64,000 nt of DNA, from positions 45,155,164 through 45,219,163 of the forward strand of contig CM054177.1 of the NCBI GenBank assembly GCA_028829895.1, in the 5' to 3' direction. The translations under genes were made by a program, and so were the position numbers. The notes beneath the pieces are model-generated. The model was not told where the DNA came from. It did not search any database and was given only the letters and a program-made list of their open reading frames with translations. Below, in pieces: positions 49,261-61,684 of the stretch (positions within the stretch are counted from its first letter, which is position 1; every line of letters starts with the position of its first letter). The DNA comes from Sinotaia quadrata. Lineage: Eukaryota > Mollusca > Gastropoda > Architaenioglossa > Viviparidae.

Positions 49261-52200
49261 TTATGTGGTAAGATAGTCCAACGCCTTGTCCCTGTCCAAC
49301 TGATGCTTGAAGAGTGCTGTCTGGATGCGTTCGCCCGTGAAACCCAGTTCTGTGAACTGCTGATAAAGGTTCAAGAACAGTTCAGCCTGAAAAGATAAGA
49401 AAGAATGCTTTTCTACAAAACCTCTAGTTGTCAAAAGGAAAATGCCACTGTAGTATACAACATAGATAAAATGTAAGTTTTACAAAACAAAGTTCAATCA
49501 AAACATTAAAACAAAATCTGTTTCTGAAAATATTTTTTACAAGCGCATCAGACAATTTTATGAAAGCAACAATTATCTTCAAACAGGCTACTCATGAATA
49601 TGATTTATGAAATTACATTCAATTACCAATTATAGTATATAATAAAGAGATAAAAATAAAAAAAAATTAAAAAAGAAATAAAATGAACAATATCAATGCA
49701 ATCAATATAAACACAAATTGCTGAATACAGAACCAAAATCAATAAGATTCTTAAATACTTATTCATACTTCAACAAAGAGAGATGCATTGGTAAAGTAGG
49801 TATGCTTTGTTTATTTTTGCTGATAAAATTGATTTATACTGCAGTCAGTTAGAGTAATATTATTCTTTAAAAATTCTTTTACAGCTATTGTCACTTGCTG
49901 TTTAAGATTGCACATGAGATTGAAATTTTGCTAGAGTCTTGCCTTTTCGATATCATTCCTGAAAAGCAGAAGACCAATCTCTGCTAATTCAGGATTGAAT
50001 TTTTTCTCCACCAGCTTATCCACATTCAGCAAATGATCCAGAACCTGTTAGTGTAACACATCAATGTATAATATTAATAATGCTAAGTAAATCGATAATT
50101 TACGACTATTCAACTCACAGTAACTATTCAAAAAAGTCCCAAACATATATCATTGTTTGCTTTGCAAGAATTTGTCCCAAATTTATTTGTATCATGCAAA
50201 ATCTTCCAATGCATACTGTGACAATATGAATGTTTAAGAATGGAAAATTTAGTAAACAATTTTGGAAAGATCAAATCATTTCACATTAAAAATTTTTATG
50301 TGTGCTTGTGTGTGTATGTGTGTACTTTATACATGTGCCTATAAGAAAATAAGGATAAAAATAAAAGATTAAAGAGATTTTTGTAAACAATAAGATTGAG
50401 AACAGATATTTGTTATTAAGTTACAACTGATACAGGTATAAATTATATGGATTCCTAAATGCATTGATAAGGGAGTATAATTCTTAGCTTAGCTAACTCT
50501 TAATAGCAACCTTGTTGTCAGTTCAAGTGCCACTCAATACAGTACCAATACAATAAATTCATTTTTTCTTTCAAAATCTTGTTTCCAGAAATCTTGTTTT
50601 CTATAAACTTCTTAGCTCCCTCCACCCTCCAACAATCCATCTTCCTCTCTCTGCCTTATGGTTTTAACTTACATGGTGATCTTTGTAATGTTGTTCTAAG
50701 GAATTATTCTACTTTACCATTTACTTTGTTGCAAAATTAGTAGTTAGTATTAAAACTTAATGCAACTCACATTAATTATATTACTTTATTAGTTCACTTA
50801 GTCTATTGAGTCAATGATTGTGGTACATAAAGTACAAGTAATTAATTTTAATAGTTCTCTTAAACTATTGGTACAATGACACTTTGACAGTGGTACTTGT
50901 ATAACAACAATTAAATAATATTAATTTTAGATGCTGGGCAGAACACCTACACAGTTTCAATTGGCTAAATCTGTACTTCTGTAATGCAAAACACATTGCT
51001 TGAAGTCTTCTATTGCTGACAGTGGTACAACTACAGGAAAAACAATATTAATTCTGCCCACTCTAAAAACAACAAATATTGCTCGTCTGATTATATTTTG
51101 CTAAAATTATAACTGATTAAATCCTGAATTAAAAACAAATTTCAATAATACATTTGTCATTTAAAAAAATGAAAAAAACAGTAGTAAAAACCCATATATG
51201 TACATAATGGCATTAAGACTACAATTAAAAAAATAAGATTACCAACTTCTTATGCATAGTTTTAGCTAAACAAAATAAAATAAGTCATCTTTAGCTGAAA
51301 AGTACACCTGAATAAATGATCAATTACAAATAACATTACAGGAAAAATAACACAGTACTATATAATTTTATTTAAAAATAATCATGATTGTTTTTCAGTA
51401 AAATATTGAAAAGTAAAAGATATGGAGAAAAAAGGACTGTTGTTATAAATATGTTTATGGCATTATTGATTATATTATAATATAATGAAGCACAATAAAA
51501 ACTAAATAATTTTATATCAAAAGATATCACAAGCATTTTTGCTTAAAACTGACATGCACAGTAAGATTTATAACTTGTAAATAAGTTGATGGGGCATTAC
51601 AATTAAGCTTACAGATAATAAATTATTGCATATAAAAGGGCACTAGCACGGGTTTTCTTTAGATAAAGCACTGAAGAAAAAAGTGATGGAATGTAAGCCT
51701 ATAAATAAGCTCACAGCTCTGTATTCAATTATACTTACAAAATGAATCTGACTTTAATGTAAAAAAGACCTATAACCCCAACCATCCACACCTCCCCCCC
51801 CCCACAAAACACAACAACAAACAAACAAAAACACCAGCAAAAATTAAATAAAAATGTACCTCTCTTTCATCGGCACCAAATTTCTCCACAGCACGAGCAG
51901 CTCTTGGTCGTGCAAATCCCATGGAGGTCAAGTTGTTAACAAAGGTCTTGGCTTCACTGGAGAGACTGTCGTATGGATCAACTTCTGAGGGTGAGTGCAG
52001 TGCTGAGGTGGACTGAGGAGGCACAGAACTGGGACGATGATCTGGTGAGGGACTACCATTGGAAGAAGAGGCAGATCGGACCTCTGGGGAATGTGATCTT
52101 GGTGTTGGGGGTAATGGTTTGTATGGATTCCAAGGCTGTTAGGAATATGTAATATATTTAAACAAAGTACAATAAAACAAAATCTTTTTTACACTTACGC

Positions 52201-55200
52201 ATACATATGCATGCAACACAAAGAAATTTTCTAAAAAAAAAAAAAAAGGTGATTTAGTATATAGAAAGTGTTTTTGAAATACTGTCATAACTGAGCAACA
52301 GCTTCAGTTGAACTCATATTATTATATATGTACTAATACTAATAGTATTAAGTTTATGGAAACTTTTGAAAATACCAAAATAGACTAATGAAATGGAAAA
52401 AAACCTAACTAAATAAAATAAATAATATGTGCCTTTACAAATGTGTTTTAGCAAACACTACAGATGAATATTTCACCATAAACAGTCATAAATAAAATGT
52501 GTTTATGTGTCATAATTATTGACTACTATCACTCATCTCTCCGTATCTTCTGAAAAACTTCAAATAAACCCAAACCCTGCAACTATGAACACTCTTCATG
52601 AGCAACAAGCACCATTTCTCCATAAGCCATCTGTTACAGATCCTCACATTTATGTGATTTCACCTGTGCAAACTGCCAGAAGCTTGTGCTCAGAAATACA
52701 TTTTCAACATTCGGAAAGCAAATAAGTTAAAAGGTCAACATTTATTTGCTATTCAGGGTCATTTACCTGCAATTTGCTTTTTTTGAGATGAGATACAGAG
52801 ACCATGGTCATATTCAAGGCTCTCAATACATCTTTTCATCAGCAGGAATAAAACTAACTCTTCTGTGTTATTATTTGTTATTAATAAATGCACAACTGTA
52901 AATCCATTTTATTCATGTGTTGCTTTTGGTAAATAAACTTATTTGTTGTGTATTGTCTTTTACATATGGATTCCATGTTTTGCTTTGCTATAGTTTCTTT
53001 AGCTTTCTCATTAGTCTTTAGCAGTCTGTAAAAAGAATTTAATGTGTAAGTGTAAATATTGTAAAGTATGTATAACTTTTGTGAGAATAAAAACTCTGTT
53101 ATGTCATCATTATCAGAACAATAATATAATCAGAGAATAATAACAAAGCATAAAATTAAAACCCATAATTAGAAATCCACTAACAATGGCCTGATTAATT
53201 GAAAGAAAAAATACTCTCATCATATTCATCACTTATTCTTAAAAATCATTGCATGTCCGAGTCAGTTCTGAGTACGCAGTCCCCAGAGGTACTAAATACA
53301 TTTTATACTGACATAGAAGCAAAAAAACTGTAAAGATAATATTATATTCATAGGCAAAGTAAAACACTCATTCTTTACATTTATTACACTGGCAAAATGC
53401 AACATCTGCTCCAACAGACTTGATTCAAGACAAAGATCAGAAGTATATGTTAGAAAATCATCGTCCACCTGTTTCCATTATGAAAAAGTGATATTTCAAA
53501 TTCTATTAAAATAAACGGAAAAGACAAGCAAAGCACAAACTACCAACAATATACCAGATTGCCAGTCACCCTTGATGGATATGATAGATTAAAACAGCAC
53601 AATCGAATAGGGTAAGAGTTGAATTCACAAAGATAATATTAACAACAAAGTTGGCATATATTGTTCTAAAAAAGAAAAAAAGAAGAAAAAATGGCACAAT
53701 TGAAGCTGTACATTATTTTCACTATCTTCCAAAATTCTATCGTCTATGGTATTTTGGTATAAGTGTAAAGAATTGGCTGCTGGCTTAGACATGATCTTGG
53801 TGAGACAATTCCTAGCACTGTGGACACAAGAAAGTATGAAAGAAAATGGCTAACTTGGGTTCTACATACCTGTGGTGGTGTGGGAGAATATGAAGTTGGA
53901 AGCTGTGTCAAATTTTCTTCCCTGGATATCGAGAGATCTGGATTACTGTGAGCGGCCCTTAGAGCATTTCCCCACCCTGTGCTAAATCCATTCACAGCAG
54001 TACTGGCCGATGCATCCACCTCATTTCCATATCGACTGTATATATTTCCTAGCCCAGCTTTTGCAGTATTCGAAGGTGCCTGGCTTGATGAGAAGTTAGG
54101 CTGTGATGCAAGAGCATGAAACTGCGACTGCTCCTGAGGTACTGTTGGACAGCTGGACTGCGGCATGTTGAGAATATTTGATGATGCAATGTGTGCAGAA
54201 TAAATACTCTGGGTCAAAACACCTTCACCCATACCATAGCGGTTACTGTTCTGTGTCAAAGATGAGTCACATGCATTTGTAGTGACTCTTCCCATGTCTG
54301 CAGGCATCTCTGGTGGAGAGGAGGTTGCCAAACTAACACCCCTGGGGTGTATAGGTGGAAGGACAGGTTTGAAAAGCTTACTCCCTACCAAGTGTACAGG
54401 CAAATTTCCACCAAACTGAACAGTTTGGTCAGAGTGTGCACTAGACTGAACAATAGCTAGTTGAGTAGTAGTATCTCTCTGAAAACTGACAGTCTGTTGG
54501 TCATAATCTGGCCTAATCTGTACATAATCTCCATCTGCTGAGGGCTCAATTACAAATTTTGATGTTTCTTTAATCAAAGGCTTTTCAGAAGTACCTATAC
54601 TATCAACTAAGTCAAAGTTTATCGTTTCCTCTCCATAGGTAATATTTGAAGAAGTGGAATTCACAAATGGATCAGCTGATGCAGAAGTACCTTTGAGGTT
54701 GACATTGTCAACAGAAGATTCATCTTTGTTTGAGTAATTTACAGCACTGTCTATAGGCTGATTGTTTGAAATGGTCACTGTGGGCTGAGAGTTCCTACCT
54801 ATGCTAGAACCTTCTAAAAGTGCTTTCAGTTCCTCCATATCATTTATTGTCTGGAGCTCTAGGTTATTAAAAGGGTCATCTTCCTTCTCAAACATAGCTA
54901 AATCCACGGAAGCCTTGGGCACTGCCAATGGAGTCTGATCTTTGTCACCTCTTGCCTGTGGTAATAAAATGGGCATGGGAGTCAAGATGGTGCTGCCAGA
55001 AGTAGAGGTAAGAGGTAACTGCCATGGCGGCTTAGTTAGTTGTGCTTGACTATCTATACTGTTGGATTTTACTGACTCCAAAGCAGCAGGCACAAAAGAA
55101 GCTGGCTGTTTAGAGGGTGCACTAGAAACTTCATCTTCAGAGTCAGAGGAAGAAATATCAACTTGAGCAATGGCAATTGCTGCCTTGGACTTATCAGAAG

Positions 55201-58200
55201 CCTCTCTCTCTACATTAGCCTTGACTTTGGCTTCTTCTCTTGCTCGGGCCCAAGCAAGGACGGCTTCTTCTGTGTCATAGGAGTACTGCACAGATTATAA
55301 TAATACTGGCATTATACATGTTATCTGGGGAGCTGCACTGAAAGAAATCTTACTCTCTAAGATTCTTAAAAGTGCTTTCAACAAGATTAGTAAGAACAGT
55401 TAAACACAAAAACCCTGGAGAATTGTAGATCAGAAGTATTGTAACATTAAAATACCATCCTAAATTGTAGATCAGAAGTATTGTAACATTAAAATACCAT
55501 CCTAAATTGTAGATCAGAAGTATTGTAACATTAAAATACCATCCTAAATTGTAGATCAGAAGTATTGTAACATTAAAATACCATCCTAAATGCCTGGAAT
55601 GTATACTGCTTAAATGAAAACTAAGTAGAACAAGTTTAAATATGACAAATATGACTAATTTTGTTCTGAATCTGATCCATGATGCAGTATACAGATTACA
55701 CAGGGTCTTTCACTGATCAGGAACATAAAATATTAACTCTTAACAGTTCTTCCATTTTTAGGATTTTTCAGTGTATATTTTGTGCAGTCTCATAGCAATT
55801 AGCATACTTGCAGAAATAGTTGCTTGAAGGTCATTAAATGTATTCAACATGGAGGAAATTGAATATTCTTTCTAAAAAGTAATGTTTTATATGTCATTGA
55901 TGAAATATGTTTGTTGAATGCATTAAAACAAAATATTTTTAGCAGGAAAATATTAACAGTTATTAACACTAACATATATCCCAATTAAGCAAAAGCCTAG
56001 AATATGTAAACACAATTTATAAATTATATATATTTGCAACTTTTCTATGATATCCCATTATTTGTTTTCCTTCAGACAATAAATATTATATATTTAAGGC
56101 TTTTGTAATTAGTAGTGAAAAATCAAGGACAATAACCCAACACATATGTTAATATTTTTAAGTATTACATCAATATAAATAGATGTTTATAAAGAAAAGA
56201 AAAATGTTATTCACTGTAGAGAAATGATTTCAAGTAGCCAAATAGAGAAAAAAACTGTTTTTCTTTGAATTTGTAAATATAAAAGCTGTCAGAACTTTCC
56301 TATTTCACATATACATTAACATATATAAGTATAGTGATATTACAAAGTTTTATGATAGTTAAAAGACAATTTCTACTACTATTAAAGCATAAATGTGAGT
56401 AACATTTCCCACATTTTGTTTATGTTTTTCTTTCAACTTTAAATTTTGTAAAGCAAAGTTTACAATTTCTTTTTGAATGGAATTATAAAATGTAGATCTT
56501 GTATGTACAGATGGAATTGGTTTGTCAATGTTTATTTATTTCAGCCAAGCTATTATTTAGTAAATTCTAAATGTGTATATGTATTACTTCTTTTTAATTC
56601 TCTAGTATCAGTATTTTTCTTTCTAAAATCTTGATTTAGAATGAAACTAATGTCATAAATAATGTCCATAAAATTGAAAAAAAAAAAGTTTACCACCACT
56701 TATTAGTTTTTCTAAGCATATTATATTTATTGATTAGAATTTAGATGATCAGATTTATCAGCTCCAGCCATAAATATAACTTTAATAACTTTAGATTGCT
56801 TGATTGTAACTGTTGGAAAGTGGCTGTTTATTTTAGTTCTTTGGGCTGTAAATGCATTACTGGCAATATGAATAGATGACATTACATTAACGGTTTTGTT
56901 GTCTCACCACTGAACTTCTTCCTCTCCAAGCCATCTCATACATCCTCTTTTTCGAAATACTTCTGATACTTTCTCCTTACAATTGTGAAGTGAACTTTAT
57001 TCAATTTATCATGAAGATTAGGGTCCAGGCATGGATGAAAAAAAAAAAATGTGTATTCCTTCCAGTGATCAATGAAAAATTATTTAATTAATAATTAACA
57101 TTTAATTACCTCTTCATTCATTGCTTGGCAAGAATGTGACTTCTGCAACAATTCTTCTGGCCATTTTGTCTAGAAATGTAAATAAACAATAATATATATT
57201 GTTTTTTTAAAAGCAAATATGGTCATCCTCTGAATATTAAACACCAAAATATGTACCTAGATTTGTGCAATTTACTATGTATGAACCTTAAAAGCAGTGT
57301 CTCCACTAAAATGACCAGAACAGATGATCTGAAAAGAATATACATTTATGATAATTGCTGTCCAGTTACATTTTCATTTTATGAACTTCATGCCACTTTG
57401 TCGATTATCAAAGCTTTAAAATTTGTTGCTCTCCACACAGATGCATCCAAAAGACCCACTTGAGATAGTGACAAAATTCAGTCTCAACTGAGCTTTACTG
57501 CTACTAGGGAAATTTAAATATATCAACTAAATGTATAAATGACTCTGTATGGTTACTTCAGCTATTTGTATAAATGACAATATGTAAGCACCTGCTATAT
57601 GTATACATGAGTATTGTACATAAGTTAAATGCATAAATGATGGATGGTTTACATCAGCTACAAGTATAAATGATTGTTGATTTATATAAGCTATATTTAT
57701 CACTGACGGTAAATTTATATCAGCTAAATTCATTAATGACTGTAGGTTTACATCAACTAAATGTATAAATGATTATGTAGTTTACATCAGTTTCATGTGT
57801 AAAATGAATCTATAGGTTTACATCAAATATATATACATGTATATATAAATAAATGACTATACTTTTACATCAGTTAGTAGATCTTTTTCCCCAAGGACAT
57901 GCATAAATGACATTAGGTTTACATCAGCTACATATATAAATGAATCTGTAGATTTACATCAGCTACATTGTATATATGATTGATTGTATATTTTCTTCAG
58001 CTACCTGTATAAATGACTATGTTTGGCTACATATATATATATAATATATATATATATATGAATGTACATTTACTTCAACTACCTGTATTAATATATGTTT
58101 ACATCAGCAACATGCATTAATAACTGTAGGTTTACATCAACTAGATGTAAAAATGAACCCAAAATCACTGGATATAAAGTTTTATTTACAGTCAAGTGTG

Positions 58201-61200
58201 AACAGAGGAAAATATTGAAATCTAATTGCTATCCCTTGCCATGAATCTTTATTTTTTATGGTACACATATAAAAATCCAATAATGTGTTAAATAAGTTGA
58301 TACACATGGATAACAAAAAAAATCAATAAGCTGGTACATCATGCATAAAAAAAATATTGTCTTAAATAAGGTGGTGCACATGTACAAAAAAACTCAATAA
58401 TGTATTAAATATGGTGGATACGTACAAAAAAACCCCCAACCAATAATTTATTAAATAAGGATGACATGTAAAAAAAACCAAAAACATCAAAAATGTCCGA
58501 AATAAGGTGGCCATGAACATTTCACACTGAAATAACATCTTACCCGGGGTGGAACCCTAAATGCTGCTCCAATCTTGAAGGGGATGCCATCCAGACAGGA
58601 AAAGCTAGAGCCCAAACCTGCTGTTAAAAATATATACAAATTACAAATACTGAAAGCTCTGCTATCTCTCTAAGCATGATACACATTCATCAATTCATAA
58701 ATTATGAGAAAAAAAAAATCTTGTCAAAATCTATACATGTAATCAAATTATAACTGATTAGTTTACAATTATGTATTTTTATGCATTTTTGCTATATTTA
58801 ATTTCCCTTAGTTAATTGTGTACTATACTTTGATATGCTTCTATGTATTTAATTCCTAAAGTTAGATTGAAATTTCTAACAGAAATAATAAGGTAGTCAG
58901 TTGATTAGCTAGAGTGCATAACAATTAGTTGAATGGTTTTTTAACGAGACAGCATGGGTCACATGCACTTAACATGGCAGTCAACATGCTTCTCACTGAC
59001 TTGCTTGAATGAGACACCAAACACACACCAGTCCAACGTCCAGCCCCATCCAGACTTATAAAGATCAGATTTCTTTCAAGAGCACATAACTAGATCTAGT
59101 AGATGTATGCATATAAGCATCAAAGAGCTGATTCCCTTTGTTGCCTGGACACATATAATAGGGCACACCAATAAAAAGACTGCATGAATGAGTGAACTGT
59201 AAAGAGTGCAAAATCATTTATTTTTCTATATTCAACTATTAAATTTAAGCTGCTATCAAGTGCAAGTTGTTTTTATTTTACAGATCATTGAGAGTGTTGA
59301 TTTGTTTGCAAGATAAATTACCTATGGATTTTGTTTTCGGAATAATTCTTTAAATACTAATGAAATGCCTAACATGTCACAAATATTAAGAGGGTCCCAC
59401 AATTTGCTCGCTCTGTGGTTACAACAGAATTGCTGTACTTAAAAGGATACTCTAATTTGTGTAAGAATGAATTTTTAATTTAGAAATATCTCATACTTTT
59501 TTCAAGGTAAACTATGTATTTATTGTTTAAAATTGTAAATGATCTATTTTTTCCCCATTATTGGAGGAAGTTATGGACTGAATGAGGTTAATAGAATTGT
59601 GCTAAGTAGTAGATGATGCTAGTTCTTAAATGTTTACAAGAAAGGAGTTATTTTCTAGATTTTTTCAGTTTCTGGACTCTAGATTTATTTAAGGCTTTAG
59701 ATCCATTCCAGTGTTCTTTCAAGATCCCACTTAGGATTCTAAAGATCAGATGTTAAAATTGCCTAAATACTGAGAACATCGAAGCTGGAATCAACCCATT
59801 CTTTGTCTCTATGTAATAATAATCTTTTGTCTATGTGAGGGACAAAATTATACCTGTCAAGGAACTGAGCTGAGATTGAAATCAGAGAGTTTTGTAACAG
59901 GAATTCAAATCTTCAAAATGATTCTCTGGAAGTGGAAAAAAATGACTAAATATTCTTTAATTTTATAAAGGATTTTCTGTGCTTCATTAAGAACAGATTG
60001 ACTTACCGCTCTAACAATCAAAGTAAGATTTTTTCAAATCCAATTTCTATCCTACCTTCCTTTTCATATGTTTTACCTAAGGAATTGTAATCACATGTCT
60101 ATCCCATTGATTCTTATGTACTAACCTTATTGAATACATATTCTAACTTGAAATATTTTAGAACATTTGTAATTGAACTGATTTGAATTTAGGAATTATC
60201 TGTATTAATCTACATGTGATTTAAATAAATTTATTTTATTATCTGGATTATGAGGGAGGTATTTTATCTTTAAATATTTTATTTATTTGTAATGAAGAGT
60301 TGAACAAATCTCAAACTATCTATTTTTAAAAGATTGTTGTTTTTTCTAAAAATATATATGTCCTTGTGTTTTATCTTAAACAGTTAACATATAGAATCTA
60401 AGGATGGATGGGCATATAACTGATGTATTACTATTAATCAGGCCTATGTTTTAGTATACACCATTAGATTGAATATAGGGGGATTAATGTGATGATCAAT
60501 ATCTGATTGATCTGTAAGAGCAGAGTGATCAGTTATCAATCTGTAACACTGTTTATTTAAGAGTAATACAGCAAAGTAATTTGAGATCAACCCCTCTGTA
60601 GGATTCAGATGTAATCTTTGATACAAAAAAGATTATATTATATTAATATTTATTCTTTAATATATACTAATTATACTAATTTTCATCTAAAAAGTATTTT
60701 ATTATAAATCACCTTTGTCATTTAAAATTATTTCTTTTTACTTTTGGAAAAAAATTAATGAAAATAATGGGACATAGATAAGATTAATGCCCTCCATACT
60801 TAAACCGAATCTCTACATTCATAGTCAGATATTGACTGAGTGTTTATTTAAACTTATAAATATAATACTATATAACTATAGAAGCTAACTGATTATTAGT
60901 ATGCCATGTAAGAATCCCTGCTATTTACCTCACACTTTCATTTCAATGTTTCATTATAAATATTCTGATTTGTGTACAGTATATTTGTTGATACCAGTTT
61001 CAAATTCAATGTATTTATTTTCTAACAAGCTTAGCAATATTTGGTCAATATTTTGTCATCTGGAATTGGACTATACTGTCAGTTTTGTTAATAAGACTGT
61101 TATTTTCATACAATGCCTGCAATTATGCATAATGTGGCAGTCAAAATATCCTTACAAACTTACAAGCTTCTTATCAATATAGGCTGAGAAATTTACCATA

Positions 61201-61684
61201 ACTTATAAGCACATTTTCAGGACAGAAAATTTCAAACTAACAGAGATGCTACTACTAAAGTGCTACAACTATAACTATATATGTAGTGTGATATGTAGTA
61301 TATGATAGCTCATTAAAGATAATTGAGATTGTGAATTTTATAACCAACTGGTAAATATCAAAAAAGAATTCTGAGCAAATTCTTATGAACAGAGAGATAC
61401 TTCTACTAATAATATAATAGTAGTAATCTAATGAACAACAAATGTTTAACTTCATTACCAATTTACTATCATTAAAAATGATTAAGTATAGTTACTGTTA
61501 ATTCAATAATTGTTATTTAAAAAAAAAAAGATTTAATAATAATTATAGCAAAATTGTAACAGTAAACAGATATACTGAATTACTGTCTTTCATTTTTCAC
61601 ATTTACATGATATTAAATTAAAAAAAATATAAACATACCATTAGTCTGACTGCTTGATCCATAAGGAGATCTGTCATTTGCCAT
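49261..61684 (-). CDS. UBAP1: Ubiquitin-associated protein 1 (ESCRT-I subunit)
   Basis: Component of ESCRT-I, which sorts ubiquitinated membrane cargo into multivesicular bodies. Seven coding exons join in phase: 61684-61639, 58617-58544, 57169-57110, 55285-53870, 52135-51860, 50044-49943 and 49386-49261 (stop), giving 699 aa. The UMA region lies in residues about 18-60 (SFSCLDGIPFKIG, then VPPR), known to join UBAP1 to the rest of ESCRT-I. Residues 61-90 are charged helix (TEEAVLAWARAREEAKVK). EEDPFDNLELKTI of human UBAP1 corresponds to KEDDPFNNLELQTI near 194-207. A long Ser/Thr/Pro-rich linker follows. The C-terminal UBA-like (SOUBA) region, about 575-699, holds LTSMGFARPRAARAVEKFG and FTELGFTGERIQTALFKH and binds ubiquitin. 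The human protein is 502 aa, so the linker is longer here. The intron before the last exon begins with GC. The first coding exon follows a TTTCTTCAG acceptor, so at least one upstream 5' UTR exon exists. Confidence 0.94.
49387..49942 (-). other. GC-AG intron of UBAP1
   Basis: Exon 6 ends ATCGAAAAG and the intron begins GCAAGA. No GT is available before the in-frame TAG 9 bases further on. The acceptor is TTATCTTTTCAG and the protein continues EK-AELFLNLY in the expected register. Confidence 0.8.
55421..55588. repeat. 42-bp tandem repeat (4 near-identical copies)
   Basis: Units start AATTGTAGATCAGAAGTATT at 55421, 55463, 55505 and 55547, inside the UBAP1 intron between coding exons 3 and 4. 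Confidence 0.96.
57527..58160. repeat. ~33-bp degenerate tandem repeat (about 18 copies)
   Basis: Many diverged copies of GTTTACATCAGCTACATGTA plus TAAATGACT, with an AT microsatellite near 58030-58060. Located in the UBAP1 intron between coding exons 2 and 3. Confidence 0.85.
58262..58515. repeat. ~40-45-bp degenerate tandem repeat (about 6 copies)
   Basis: Copies of AATAATGTGTTAAATAAGGT, GGTACACATG, then a poly-A stretch. It lies just downstream (minus strand) of the UMA-coding exon of UBAP1. Confidence 0.75.
58544..58620 (-). CDS. UBAP1: UMA-coding exon of UBAP1 with NAGNAG acceptor
   Basis: Coding exon 2. The acceptor reads AACAGCAG, so either AG can be used. The proximal site (exon start 58620) codes A-G-L-G-S after the first exon; the distal one (58617) codes N-G-L-G-S. 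Both keep the frame and differ by one residue. The exon ends with CGG before GTAAGA. Confidence 0.8.
58621..61638. other. UBAP1 intron 1, 3 kb
   Basis: AT-rich intronic sequence without a recognisable nested gene. Short open frames (for example 60901-61182 plus) have no recognisable domain. Confidence 0.5.

Noticed and set aside
52519..52725. Plus-strand 68-codon frame in a UBAP1 intron
   Set aside because: No domain, no splice sites that join it to other coding sequence.
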